Source: Amphiura filiformis
Lineage: Eukaryota > Echinodermata > Ophiuroidea > Amphilepidida > Amphiuridae
DNA: 64,000 nucleotides
NCBI RefSeq assembly: GCF_039555335.1
Contig: NC_092642.1
Coordinates: 10,798,752-10,862,751, forward strand
Reading direction: 5' to 3'
The number at the start of each line of letters is the position of its first letter. Position 1 is the stretch's first letter. The notes under the pieces were generated by a model. That model saw only the letters and a program-made list of their open reading frames with translations. It was not told the origin of the DNA and ran no database searches. Positions 19,501 to 28,286 of the stretch are shown here, piece after piece. A program made the position numbers and the translations under genes.

Positions 19501-21777
19501 TTGTGAACCTGTTGCAAGGTGCTATGAATAGATATGAAAAAACTTGCTTGAGAAGGAAAGTACATTGATTTTTTGAACTGGGGTGTTGTGTCTCTCAAAC
19601 TTTTTGCAATGAAAAGTAAAATGTTTCCTCAAACTAAAAGTGCATGCAACCTACTGGAAACAAATTTTGTTTTTGTCTTTATTGTTTTGTTTGTTTTTGT
19701 TGTTGATGATGTTATTGAATGCATAAAGTAAGCATAGGGAAAATGTGCTATTTTTGAGAGTAAAATCGTATGCCAGTTTTTGAAAGCGCATAATTTATGC
19801 ATTTTTACCAAAATGCATGATTTGTCTCTCCAAAAAGTTCAAATATATGCAATATTTAAAAATTGTTACTGTTTTTCTTCTATATTTTCTAGCAAATTTT
19901 TGCAACAGCCTATTTTCTATACTTTTTTTTAACATGGATTGCATTGCAGATCATTATGAATTCTTTGATTTTAGTGAAAAGGCTTTTGGAAAATGAGTCA
20001 TTGAAAAATGGTTATTTTGGGCAAATCTCACAATTTATGCTGACAGCCTTAAAATGCTAATTTTCTGCATTTTTGTGCATCGCGCATTTTCCCAGTCCTT
20101 CGCATAATGGAACTACATGCATACTATGTTATTAAGTTGTTACACATAACTTACACTACATTATCCTACATGTATTCCACACACAGGTCTACTAGATACA
20201 CTAATGTCTGATAATGATGAGAAGCCATCAACATCCAATGAGACGGCAGTACTAGTACCACCATCACCTAGTGCAACATCTAAAGCTGGGGATGATGTAC
20301 AAGCAGATGCTAATCAACTGGTAAGGCTTACCCCTACGGACAAATATTATCAGGAAAAAACAGGATGGAAAATAATCGAACATGATCCAAGCAGGACAGA
20401 GTTAAATCTGACCTGTTTTGATATTTCCCCTCAAACTGGATCAACAACTGTCATTTTGGCTCCTTTAGAATGACCCGGCTTGACTTCAGTGGATGTTATG
20501 GGGTTGGAGAGGGATATATTTTTTTTAATAAAAAAATCAGCAACCCTGAAATACTGTCCATTGTGTGAAATGAAGTGGAGTCCACACACGTTTGTTTAAA
20601 ATTAATCTGCAAATCAGATATAGATCATTCTGACATTCAAAACCTCACTACCTGTATGTAAATGTAAACAGTTGATTGACAGATTTGCTTAAAAGCTTTG
20701 ACATTTTGTCTCTTAATTTTCTTATACAAATGTTCAACTAATTCGCATTATGCTTGTGTTTCCTTGCAGGATGGAAGTGAGCCATCAAGAGTTGAAGATG
20801 ACAGTCCACTACAGGACAGTGTTGATCTCAATTGCATTCCTGAAAGGTGAGTGACCATTTTTTTCCTTTTAATTTTGACTTTTAATTATTTTTTCGAGTT
20901 AGTTTGTTTTTTGTCTTCTCAAGATCCAGTGAGGATAGGGCCCAGGCCTCAAATAGTTTCGATCTTAGGTAGTGGAGAGGTTATACTCACAACCAGTAAT
21001 CGTAAGGCCCCAGGTTTCAATCTCCCTGATGTCAAAATACTGTATCTTTGGTATTAAAAATTGCAGTGTGATATAGCTCCAGCAATTGTGACGATGATGA
21101 TGATAGTGATGAGAATAGCGATGGTGCGCTATCTCTTAGGTTCACTATCTCCAACGTGTAAATACAGTCGGAATAAAATGTTTGCTATTTCTAATACAGA
21201 AAAGGGTTCACTATACCTAAAAAATTGTCTGCTACTTCAAAGGTTCAATATCATTAATTAGGAAGATTCGCTATCTCTTATTTTAAATAATATTGGAGAT
21301 AACGAACCTTATTTAAAATATTAGTGATAGCAAACCTTATTTGAAGTTATATCGAACCTTAGAAGTAAAGAACGTTACTTATAATTAGTAATATCGAACC
21401 TTAGAAATAAGGTCTTTTTTGTAAAGAGTGATAGAGAATCTTATAAATAGCGAACCTTGGAGATAACAGGGTGTTACAATGAGAATGCGGATGACAGAAT
21501 CATGATTTTAAACAAAACTCTCGTGAGAGCTGATGAAATAATTTTATAATTGAAAGTCATCAGAAACTGTTGAACCTTTCCAATTTCTTGCTATTTGTGC
21601 ATTACCTTTGTTTGTTTGTTTTTCAGCCCTCAGCCATCGACCAGTGGAATACGACAACGAAAACGTCGCAAAGTAGACACATACAACAACAGCGAGAGTG
21701 GAAGCTCAGTAGGTGACGATTCGGTGGGTCTGCGTAGGAGTAGCAGACGGAACAAGAAAACAAAGCCAAATGCCTAG
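4464..21777 (+). CDS. RAD18: RAD18 E3 ubiquitin ligase, spliced, 14 exons (N-terminal exon not resolved)
   Basis: RAD18 works with the E2 RAD6 to monoubiquitinate PCNA at stalled forks in the nucleus, starting translesion synthesis. Coding exons: 4464-4545, 5786-5918, 6945-7116, 12669-13035, 13453-13552, 14756-14876, 15178-15250, 16436-16515, 16981-17041, 18070-18666, 19103-19234, 20187-20320, 20770-20846, 21627-21777. All borders are GT/AG and the phases join without a break, giving 759 residues plus TAG. Numbering from the first readable residue: C3HC4 RING (C8, C11, C24, H26, C29, C32, C43, C46), PIP-like box 147-154, UBZ4 finger (C254, C257, H269, C273), SAP about 297-345, RAD6-binding helix about 377-430, then an acidic Ser-rich tail ending in a basic RKRRK/RRSSRRNKK segment. 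Order and motifs match vertebrate RAD18; the protein is much longer than the roughly 495-residue human form, mainly in the linker and tail. The first residue read (TIDNLL) aligns with human residue about 18, so a short upstream exon ending in phase 0 is missing. Confidence 0.95.
5106..5275 (-). repeat. Interspersed fold-back repeat E, copy in RAD18 intron
   Basis: Holds ATGAGTTTTAAAATATTGG beside GACGAGACGTAGTCGAGTCC and ACACACTTGGATTCATCAAA; matches 44437-44651 in inverse orientation. Confidence 0.7.
5521..5632 (+). promoter_or_regulatory. CpG-dense cluster with ETS-, YY1- and CRE-like motifs
   Basis: Inside RAD18's first readable intron, a short CpG-dense stretch holds GCGGAAGT (ETS-like), AAGATGGCGG (YY1-like, 5610-5619) and the full CRE palindrome TGACGTCA (5623-5630). 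This combination is typical of proximal promoters. It could be an internal promoter or an enhancer; no transcript evidence is available. Confidence 0.4.
5786..5918 (+). CDS. RAD18: RAD18 exon: second half of RING finger
   Basis: It reads CSLCIRRYLSHESKCPTC followed by KNNRVLDEL, the most conserved stretch of RAD18 after the RING. It gives ligands C29, C32, C43 and C46. The donor GTAAAT follows AG in phase 2. The frame is also open upstream through the intron to an ATG at 5665 (see findings). Confidence 0.95.
6452..6869. mobile_element. PIF/Harbinger-like MITE, 418 bp, TAA duplication
   Basis: Ends GGGGCTGTGCAATAATTATG and (reverse complement) GGGCTGTGCAATAATTATCA, flanked by TAA on both sides. 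The interior is G-rich with repeated AATTTTTGGCGAGCGA-like words. In RAD18 intron 5919-6944. Confidence 0.7.
6945..7116 (+). CDS. RAD18: RAD18 exon: linker after RING
   Basis: It continues AVRPHILKLCLEN, matching the short helix after the RING in human RAD18. A low-complexity Ser/Thr stretch with an imprecise internal repeat (TSLATPSTSLATTSTS) and a basic SRSNKR segment follow. The acceptor is TTATTTGCAG and the donor GTAAAG, phase 0. Confidence 0.88.
7516..7660. repeat. Small fold-back with TTCAGATTCAG arms
   Basis: Paired TTCAGTTCAGATT / AATCTGAACTAATGAA ends and CTATTTCTTTAC / TAAAGAAATAG inside. In RAD18 intron 7117-12668. Confidence 0.5.
8208..8388. repeat. Hairpin of about 180 bp
   Basis: Arms include GTGCAATGCATTCGTCAAGA and GGAGTTATTGCATTTAGCTT with their complements and a very short loop. 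About 200 bp upstream of the larger 8588 hairpin. Confidence 0.72.
8588..8861. repeat. Long hairpin, two arms of about 124 bp
   Basis: 8588-8712 and 8737-8861 are reverse complements over almost their full length (TAACGAATGTTTGATGACG near the tip), with a loop of about 25 bp. It probably derives from a DNA transposon. Located in RAD18 intron 7117-12668. Confidence 0.8.
9096..9131. repeat. Perfect 36-bp palindrome
   Basis: An uninterrupted palindrome centred on ACATGT at 9111-9116 with arms CATAGGCCTTCAAACACA and the complement; no spacer. Confidence 0.9.
9377..9486. mobile_element. Small fold-back with telomere-like core
   Basis: Arms AAGGGTGCAACTCTACTAGTC and the complement of GACTCAAGTCTAGCGAGTTG; the core reads CCCAACCCTAAACCCTAATC. 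Confidence 0.6.
10200..10915 (+). repeat. Degenerate tandem array rich in AGGTCA half-sites
   Basis: Six or so units of roughly 100-120 bp, each with GAGGTCA..., AAATTAGTAAAAACT, CATGAAACTTGGTGGGTA and CAGTCAACATTT. Many AGGTCA direct repeats occur, for example AGGTCATCTGAGGTCA at 10280-10295. In RAD18 intron 7117-12668. A stray unit lies at about 11835. Confidence 0.8.
11125..11703 (+). repeat. Two diverged direct copies of about 230 bp
   Basis: 11125-11345 and 11466-11703 align over GTCTCT(C/T)GTG..AAAAGTATA, GAAGGAAGCA and GGTGCTAAAT. Moderately diverged; no coding content. Confidence 0.6.
12314..12573. mobile_element. MITE family D, copy 1
   Basis: Ends TATGTGATGTGATCAAACAA and (reverse complement) TATGTGATGTGATCAAGCAA; about 260 bp. 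In RAD18 intron 7117-12668, ending about 95 bp before the exon. Confidence 0.7.
12669..13035 (+). CDS. RAD18: RAD18 exon: disordered linker with PIP-like box
   Basis: This 122-codon Ser/Asp-rich linker lies between RING and UBZ4. Near its start is QSSITRHF, which fits the PCNA-binding PIP pattern Q-x-x-I-x-x-aromatic with His at the first aromatic site, as in the DNMT1 PIP box. Later acidic-hydrophobic runs (DDDFVTV, DEDCMIVDD) resemble SUMO-interacting motifs. These motif readings are inferences; the exon assignment rests on phase continuity into the UBZ4 exon. Confidence 0.88.
13162..13356. mobile_element. Fold-back element with TCAAGTTGAGAGT ends
   Basis: Arms TCAAGTTGAGAGTTAC plus GCAGTGGCAGATTCGAATCA and their complement. 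About 100 bp before the UBZ4 exon. A diverged piece (TTGGATTTCGCAGTTGCAGA) is at 2820. Confidence 0.62.
13453..13552 (+). CDS. RAD18: RAD18 exon: UBZ4 zinc finger
   Basis: It reads SCPVCGVSVQPKYINAHLD then SC, a CCHC ubiquitin-binding zinc finger nearly identical in spacing to human RAD18 (CPVCGVNIPESHINKHLDSC). This domain binds ubiquitin and helps recruit RAD18 to damaged chromatin. Phase 1 in, phase 2 out. Confidence 0.96.
14463..14728. mobile_element. MITE family D, copy 2, next to a RAD18 acceptor
   Basis: Ends ATATATATGTGATGCGATCA and (reverse complement) ATATATATGATGCGATCAAG. Ends 27 bp before RAD18 exon 14756; the interior matches the copy at 12314. Confidence 0.7.
14756..14876 (+). 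CDS. RAD18: RAD18 exon: SAP domain, first part
   Basis: A basic stretch leads into KPLPKLVYNLMSDKDIRKKL, matching human KPLPKTVYNLLSDRDLKKKL. The SAP domain binds DNA. A 266-bp MITE ends 27 bp before the acceptor CACTACCCCAG. Confidence 0.96.
15178..15250 (+). CDS. RAD18: RAD18 exon: SAP domain, second part
   Basis: It continues VMVKRLQEFTLLYNAECDS, aligned with human QLIKRHQEFVHMYNAQCDA. The donor is GTAAGT, phase 1. Confidence 0.94.
15429..16187. mobile_element. 759-bp hAT-like element in a RAD18 intron
   Basis: Terminal inverted repeats CAGGGTTCACAGTTT at both ends. The flanking octamers GACAGGAC and GGCAGGTC agree at 6 of 8 positions, compatible with an old 8-bp duplication. The same CAGGGTTC start occurs on the 49863-51614 element. 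Internal repeats of GGACCCGGAAAAA are present; no coding region. Confidence 0.6.
16436..16515 (+). CDS. RAD18: RAD18 exon: helix after SAP
   Basis: It reads EALVKEVEKMEKVKVQPPSK, corresponding to the AAEIVQEIENIEKTR helix of human RAD18. The acceptor is TTTATTTTGTAG and the donor GTAAGT, phase 0. Confidence 0.88.
16981..17041 (+). CDS. RAD18: RAD18 exon: start of RAD6-binding region
   Basis: It reads RLKVEKGQSEEEMEKHQNEY, matching TKDQTEKEIDEIHSKY in human RAD18, the start of the RAD6-binding helix. It ends one base into a Leu codon (TTG) completed by the next exon. Confidence 0.9.
17140..17412 (+). mobile_element. Degenerate tRNA-derived SINE
   Basis: Tandem resemblance to tRNA boxes (GCATCGGTACAAGCTC; GAGTTTGAGCTC), then a body with GGTGATATGGGGAGCTG and an AATAAATGTAAAGTGCTTTG end like SINE tails. 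In the RAD18 intron before exon 18070. Confidence 0.45.
17416..17598. repeat. Fold-back with TTTCAGCAAACACTGTTGCC arms
   Basis: Arms of about 40 bp (CAGCAAACACTGTTGCC, AACACTTGATGA) around a loop of roughly 100 bp. Directly follows the degenerate SINE. Confidence 0.65.
18070..18666 (+). CDS. RAD18: RAD18 exon: RAD6-binding helix and acidic tail
   Basis: The largest exon, 199 codons. It opens with LKAHKNQFDKLIQEAKERMK, aligned with the human KKHKSEFQLLVDQARKGYK helix. A basic RMPKKK segment and a long Asp/Glu/Ser/Asn-rich disordered tail follow, without recognised domains. The donor is GTATGT after a Gly split codon. Confidence 0.92.
19103..19234 (+). CDS. RAD18: RAD18 exon: C-terminal disordered region
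   Basis: This 44-codon exon is rich in Ser, Glu and Asn, and is assigned by matching phase on both sides (1 in, 1 out) and good splice signals (TTTTGGTAACAG, GTAAGC). No domain is visible. Confidence 0.8.
20187..20320 (+). CDS. RAD18: RAD18 exon: C-terminal disordered region
   Basis: It begins GLLDTLMSDNDE and continues Ser/Thr/Pro-rich. GLLDTL resembles the short hydrophobic-acidic segment (IRDLLEEEE) late in human RAD18. The donor is GTAAGG. If the intron were retained, the frame stays open 51 more codons to a stop at 20473. Confidence 0.82.
20770..20846 (+). CDS. RAD18: RAD18 exon: acidic C-terminal segment
   Basis: It encodes about 25 residues, acidic and Ser-rich, ending NCIPE. It is supported by phase (0 in, 2 out), the acceptor TTTCCTTGCAG and the donor GTGAGT. 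No motif is recognised. Confidence 0.8.
21118..21470. repeat. Fold-back array of GGTTCGCTATCTCC-like units
   Basis: Left half: CGCTATCTCTTAGGTTC variants. Right half: the inverted form (GGAGATAACGAACCTTA, ATATCGAACCTTAGAA). About ten units change orientation at the centre. In the last RAD18 intron. Confidence 0.7.
21627..21777 (+). CDS. RAD18: RAD18 last coding exon
   Basis: It encodes a basic tail with RQRKRRK and LRRSSRRNKK, then TAG. Human RAD18 also ends in a short basic, probably nuclear-localising, tail. The acceptor is TTTGTTTTTCAG. Confidence 0.88.
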
Positions 21778-22258
21778 GGAGTCATGGCAACCATTATCTT
21801 GGTTAAGAATTGTTGTATTATTTGACCTAATACAACTAAATGTGTCTGAGGTGAATATGTGACCAAACACACTTGAATGAGGCTGAGTTAGCAATTCAGG
21901 ATGTTAGTTCTAATTCACATTGAGTACCTTCCGAGATAAATGGCAAAGATTGCTGAATGTCCTATGTCCATGTACTTTCAATAAAAGGAGGTGGTTTTGT
22001 CCATGCAGTTGCAATGCTCTACTACAATATTCACTATGAAACTTGCGTGGGTATAGATAACCCCCTTGTAGCAGAAACTGACACTAGCTCTATTTTCATT
22101 TTTTTGTGTCTTAACCACCTTTTCGAAGTAGCATCCTCAATAATTGTAGGTCTGATTTATAGGTGCCAAAGTGCCTTTAATGTAATCTTGTAATCTGCAT
22201 CATGATTACATAAGCATGAAGAGAAGCAGTCAGAATTTCAGTAAGATTTCTTAATAAA
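21778..22258 (+). other. RAD18 3' UTR with two candidate poly(A) signals
   Basis: Downstream of the RAD18 stop there are AATAAA hexamers at 21980-21985 and 22253-22258. No other coding signal is seen. Which one is used cannot be told from sequence. Confidence 0.5.
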
Positions 22259-22289
22259 TGTTAATACAGTATACTAATTCATAACAGAG

Positions 22290-25160
22290 GTTATTCCTGG
22301 TATGGCACATGTCCGCCATCTTGAAGGTACATGCCTTTTTTGGGTGCCTTCAGCATCCGATCCTTCACTCACAAATGCAAAACACAGTGCCAACGCACGA
22401 TAACAGTTTCGTAATGCACTGCGCTCTGCTGTCCAGCACATGTACACGCAAATTCATTTGTATCCACAAGATGGCAAAAGGAGTAATGACATCTACTGTG
22501 ATGAATTTTCCTGCTAAGTTGGGTATGATCATAAAATTTTGAAGTTTTAAATTGTATAGTCCAAAATTGTAAGGACTAGAAAGCTGACACATTTTCCTGT
22601 AAAATGAGTGGTCAATCATGCATTTTGAGCAAATGAAGCTATAGATGAAAGAAAAGTATTTTGCCAGACTTTGCGTAAAAATTGTGTACAGGTATATATT
22701 AGCAGTCTGCAATGTTATTGTTAGACTTTTTACAAAGATCACAGAGGGGAAATTTTCTGGTCGTTCTACATGGTTTTTGGTAATAAGTGCATCAAGGAAT
22801 ATAATACAACATTTACTTGGGGTGGGAAGGGGCTTAACTGATTGGTCATGGTTTTTGAACACCAGTAATGATCATACCTACAATCATCGAAATAAGTCTT
22901 GGAACGCTTGCATGTAAATAACGGAAAACTGTCACCCCCTCTCCCCCATGCAATGTTGAGAAAAGCCAATGTCTTCAGCGGTTTCCCAATGTGTTCCAAC
23001 ATTGATTGATGGGGAGAGGGGAAGGGTAAATCATTGTTGTAGATGTCATGTTTGTTCCCTGGCACAATATACGTCATTTCCATGATCATTTGAAATTCTG
23101 CACGGAATTTCGACAGAGTGTGCCAAGCGTTCCATGTACTTTTTTCGAAGATTGTAGTTCATAATCTTGATGCCAAATTCTACAAATTGACTTTTCACAA
23201 CATTATAATAATGTATTTTCATGTATTTAAGGTCCCCTGAAGATAAAAACATTCTGTCTCTAAAACTTTTCAGTATATTATTAGAACTTGATCAGTTCCC
23301 TCAGATTGCGATGTCCAAACAGGAGAGGCACTTAGCGCCGACATCTGCTGCCCAGTGCATCAGAGAAGTGAGATTGCTTGTGGATATGGTAGTATATCTG
23401 TGGTATAACAGACCTCATAATTGCTGGTGTATTTATGGGTAGTGGCAGAGGCTCTATACTAGAGCTATATATTATTGGTAGAAGGGCCCAACTCTGGCTC
23501 ATTTTAAAACCTGTACTGTTGCCATGGAAACATTATCACATATATCATTTCACATGTATGTAATAATGTATGTTCATGCATTGTTGCCTGAATATGAAAA
23601 CATTCTGCCTCTAAAACTTTTCCAAATATTAAGTTTTTTCTTAATATCTCAAAAATAGTTTTGATGGAGTTGTGTCCTTCTTCCTCTCAGGTATTCAAAT
23701 GTGTACAAAACTTTCAAAAGCTGTCTTCCACCATTGACTTGTATGTACAAAGTGCTTGGTTTATTTACTGTCATTTATTCTAATTTCTTAATTTTTTATG
23801 TATTCCTGATAAGAATGTGTGTTTCTTAAGATAAACCTTTTATGTTAAATTTCAAGTTATGTTATTTACTGATAGCAAAAGATTGATGAAGGAACTTCAT
23901 CATGAAAGTAAATAAATTGTATTCTAAATGACTATGAATGCTCAAATGTTATTACTGAATCTTTGTGTTGTTAATAGATGAGGTGACTGGAGGTCAAGAA
24001 TTGTCAAAAGTTCAGCAAGCTGTGCTCGAAATAACAGCATGACCATCCCTGTAGCCTTGCTGTTCGTCATGTATTCTAATTTGGCATGAGCTTATAAAGC
24101 ACAGGGCCCTACAAAACACGATGAACGCGCACACATTAGGAACAATTACCATTGCCGAACAACTGTTCGGTCATAATGTTATGTCACCTTATCCATAGCA
24201 CCAAAGAGGTTGGACCCATACCAAAGAGTGCCAACTCCGCCATTTTTTATTTTTTCATGGAGGTCAAAATAGTGTACTGCCATCTCCACTAGTAAACTTG
24301 GCATTGAAAAAGTGCATGATTGTTTGTATGCGTAATGCATTGTGCCGATGACTATGCAAATCTTAGTGTTGGTCAAACTTCAAGTTCCGAATTGTCATTC
24401 AAAATAAGGTTTTGCTGATAATTTGTGATAAATAACAGAAGATAAACTGTTATGGTCTCCATACACGACAAATCAATATGGCACTACCATTTACGCATGG
24501 GGCAATTCCAAGTCTAATCTTTAATAGAAGTAGGTGTCAGGCACCAAAGATCATTAACAGAATAATAATCACTCAGAGTTCTTCTCTTAGTTAGTCAATG
24601 AAGTCTTTGCCAGTTTGGTAATTTATTTAGTCTCTACCCCAGCTTGCTGTAGACGCTTGTAATACATGACACTGTCGTCATGCTCCCATGTCATTATATA
24701 AGGCTGTGGTAAATTTGTCAAAACATGCTGTACAAGATATGTGTATCTTACTGTTACATCCAAACATTTATTCCTACTTGTTCCTGTGTGCATGAACCTC
24801 AAACCAGTTTATATTCTCCTGGTGAGTTTCTTTGTAAGTGTCTTTGGTTTCTCTGGAGATTTCCTCTCGATCTTTTGACTGAAATAGTTATTTTGCTGAA
24901 TTTGTCTTATCCTGTTTCACACATTTCCTGTGAGCCTTCTTTTAAGTATTCAGTTTCTCTTTGGAACTTTCCTCACCAACGCGAACGAATAGTTCAACAG
25001 ATCAACAACGAGAAACGAGCAAGGGATCTTGATTTCAGGCCTTTGATATCCGAAATGATCGCTTTGGTTGGACTTACTTTTCTAAATTGTCTTGCAGTTG
25101 CTGAATCTTCTTTTTAGCAGTTCAAAAACTTTGTCACGTGTTGACAATAAACCAGCTGGC
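22290..25160. other. Intergenic between RAD18 and the minisatellite, no gene recognised
   Basis: The longest frames (22365-22862 minus, 24725-25117 plus) show no domain or splice context. A 90-bp sequence around AAACATTCTGTCTCTAAAAC (23240) recurs at about 23600. Confidence 0.5.
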
Positions 25161-25163
25161 GAT

Positions 25164-26660
25164 CTCAGTATCAGCAGCAGATGGTTACTTCATCAATACC
25201 AGTATCAGCAGTAGGTGGCTACTTCATCAATACCAGTGTCAGCAGTAGATAGCTACTTCATCAATACCAATATCAGCAGTAGATAGTTACTTTATCAATA
25301 CCAGTATCAGCAGTAGATAGCTACTTCATCAATACCAGTATCAGCAGTAGATAGCTACTTTATCAATTCCGGTATCAGCAGTAGATAGCTACTTTATCAA
25401 TACCAGTATCAGCAGTAGATAGCTACTTCATCAATACCAGTATCAGCCGTAGATAGTTACTTTATCAATACCGGTATCAGCAGTAGATAGCTACTTTATC
25501 AAAACCAGTATCAGCAGTAGATAGCTACTTCATCAATACCAATATCAGCAGTATATAGCTACTTTATCAATACCAGTATCAGCAGTAGATAGCTACTTCA
25601 TCAATACAAGTATCAGCAGTAGATAGCTACTTCATCAATACCAGTATCAGCAGTAGATAGCTACTTCATCAATACCAGTACCACTTTTACCAGTATCAGC
25701 AGTAGATAGGTAATTCATCAATACCAGTATCAGCAGTAGGTGGCTACTTCATCAATACCAATATCAACAGTAGATAGCCACTTCATCAATACCAGTATCA
25801 GCAGTAGATAGCTACTTCATCAATACCAGTATCAGCAGTATATAGCTACTTCATCAATACCAGTATCAGCAGCAGATGGCTACTTTATCAATACCAGTAT
25901 CAGCTGTAGATAGTTACTTTATCAATACCAGTATCAGCAGTAGATAGCTACTTTATCAATACCAGTATCAGCAGTAGATAGCTACTTCATCAATACCAAT
26001 ATCAGCAGTAGATAGCTACTTCATCAATACCAATATCAGCAGTAGATAGCTACTTTATCAATACCAGTATCAGCAGTAGATAGCTACCTCATTAATACCA
26101 ATATCAGCAGCAGATGGCTACTTCATCAATACCAGTATCAGCAGTAGATAGCTACTTTATCAATACCAGTATCAGCAGTAGATAGCTACTTTATCAATAC
26201 CAGTATCAGCAGTAGATAGCTACTTCATCAATACCAATATCAGCAGTAGATAGCTACTTCATCAATACCAATATCAGCAGTAGATAGCTACTTTATCAAT
26301 ACCAGTATCAGCAGTAGATAGCTACTTCATCAATACCAATATCAGCAGTAGATAGCTACTTTATCAATACCCCTGACCAGTATCAATACAAAAATAAGAC
26401 ACAAGCTCAAATAACCAATTTTAGAGAATGAGCGAAAATCCATTTTCGTTACAATAGCTACCTCATTAATACCAGTATCAGCAGCAGATGGCTACTTCAT
26501 CAATACCAGTATCAGTAGTAGATACATGTAGATACTTCATCAATACCAGTATCAGCAGTAGATAGCTACTTCATCAACACCATTATCAGCAGTAGATGGC
26601 TACTTGCCGTCAATACCAGTATCAGCAGTAGATAGCTACCTCATTAATACCAGTATCAGC
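25164..26660. repeat. 34-bp minisatellite, about 40 copies
   Basis: The unit is 34 bp, CAGTATCAGCAGTAGATAGC followed by TACTTCATCAATAC, with few substitutions and one unrelated interruption near 26371-26453. 34 is not a multiple of 3 and no long frame persists, so it is non-coding. Confidence 0.95.
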
Positions 26661-26954
26661 AACTCTTCCTATACCTTTATACAGGAGCAAAGCGTTGTTA
26701 ATCGGTGATGAATCCAGTCTAGTAATGCGAACGCAAGGTTACGCATTACGTGTGACCGCGTAAAATTTGTCATGCCTGGAACGTAAACACTCCTTTATGA
26801 TGGAGGTACCAGCTAAACATTACCACTTTATTCTTTATATTTATTTATTCCTGATATCAACAGAGAAATCACTGAGCGGCAATGACAAACAGACATTCTG
26901 AATGAAAGGATCATGTGAATTTGACTATCTTTAGCTTGTTTTTGTTGTTGAAAG

Positions 26955-27106
26955 GGATCCAATCATGTTTCACCGTTGTTCATCACCGATTAATTACTCG
27001 CGTCCGGCGGGTCTGCATGGTCTTTCTCTCAAAAGGTAAACCACGCAAACGATGCGGCATCGTTGTTAATCAGTGATGAACAACGGTGAAACATGATTGA
27101 ATCCCT
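26955..27106. mobile_element. Fold-back MITE, 152 bp
   Basis: Arms AGGGATCCAATCATGTTTCA and AGGGATTCAATCATGTTTCA (reverse complement), continuing CCGTTGTTCATCAC. A fragment of the same GTTGTTAATCGGTGATGA arm is at about 26695-26711. Confidence 0.68.
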
Positions 27107-27139
27107 AAGTTAAGCATGCTTTAACATTTGGCCCGTCTA

Positions 27140-27390
27140 TGGCAATAGTTTTTAAACATAAAGTTAGCTTTTCAAACATAATGTTAGTTTTTCAAATATA
27201 AACTTAGTTTATCACTGAAAAACTTAGTTTATGTTTGGAAAGCTACGCTTATCTCGGATAAACTTAGTTTTTCAGTTGATAAACTAAGGTTATCAAATTC
27301 CTGTTGTAAAAGTAAGTTTATCTTGGAAAAACTATGTTTATCTTGGATAAACTACGACTATCAACTGATAAACTTTTTTTTCATAATTAA
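27140..27390. repeat. AT-rich palindromic minisatellite
   Basis: About a dozen variants of AAACTTAGTTTAT and GATAAACT, themselves near-palindromic and in both orientations, forming many alternative hairpins. Confidence 0.7.
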
Positions 27391-27587
27391 TGAACATCTG
27401 GCGTCAATATCAGATAACATGTTTTTCTAATGAGAATAAATCATACCAACAAAAGCAAGTTATTTATGATACATACAACATTTATTAGGGTGCAATATGC
27501 CTTAACACATGATGCAATAGTTTCACAGATATCTAGAAACATCTGACTAAATTATACGGCTCTTTTAAAGCAAAGAGTGTCAACAAA

Positions 27588-27713
27588 GTAACATTTACTC
27601 AAGGAGGGAAGCTCAAATATAATTTTACTAAATTACTTTGGAAGTGAACTAAAGTAACATTTACTCAAGGTGGGAAGCGAACATATCATTTTAATAAATT
27701 ACTTTGAACAGGG
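27588..27713 (+). repeat. Diverged 65-bp tandem duplication
   Basis: Two copies of AAAGTAACATTTACTCAAGG...AAATTACTTTG with a few differences. Confidence 0.8.
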
Positions 27714-28100
27714 AGTAGAAGAAAGATCTTGGCATCATGCTCCATGTTTGTTTGTTTTAGTTAACAAATAAAATTCCACTTAAAATCTGTCCAAATCAAG
27801 TTCATTTAACCAAATATGAACAATTTACACTGAATTCATTAACCTGCTGCAGTTGCAAGTGATAAACAATCAAAATTTGACTAAGTTGTTTGTGCTGCTT
27901 GGGAAAAAGCATCCAATTTCATTGGTCAATACACCTCGAATGTGATAGTGATGTAGGGGTGTATTTATACACACACATGTACAAGGGTTGTTTGTTGGCA
28001 TGCTTGCGTCGCAGCAACAAAAAAGCACTGTTGACATCAACCTGACCAAAGATAGCACACTACCAAACTCAAGGTCACACAAAGTGTAATCAAGTCAATA

Positions 28101-28286
28101 AGCTATTCCAGTTGAAATACATACACCCCTTATGGAAGACATGACCTTCATCGCCAACACTGGGGGTGTGGATTTTAAATTGAGCTACTCATTCAGGTAA
28201 CATTATCTGACTTTCACACTCCCTGTGTTGGAGATTTAAGGTCATGTCTTCCATAGGGGGTGTATGGATTTCAACTGGAATAACCC
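28101..28286. mobile_element. Fold-back MITE, family B, second copy
   Basis: Same arms as 32271-32456 (GCTATTCCAGTTGAAAT, TGGAAGACATGACCTT). More diverged in the middle. Confidence 0.7.

Noticed and set aside
22365..22862. 165-residue minus-strand frame as a gene
   Set aside because: No recognisable domain, no codon bias visible and no splice partners; AT-rich open frames of this length occur by chance.
24725..25117. 130-residue plus-strand frame as a gene
   Set aside because: Cys- and Leu-rich composition without any motif; ends at the edge of the minisatellite.
25164..26660. CRISPR-like regular repeats
   Set aside because: Units are directly tandem with no unique spacers, and the genome is animal; it is a minisatellite.
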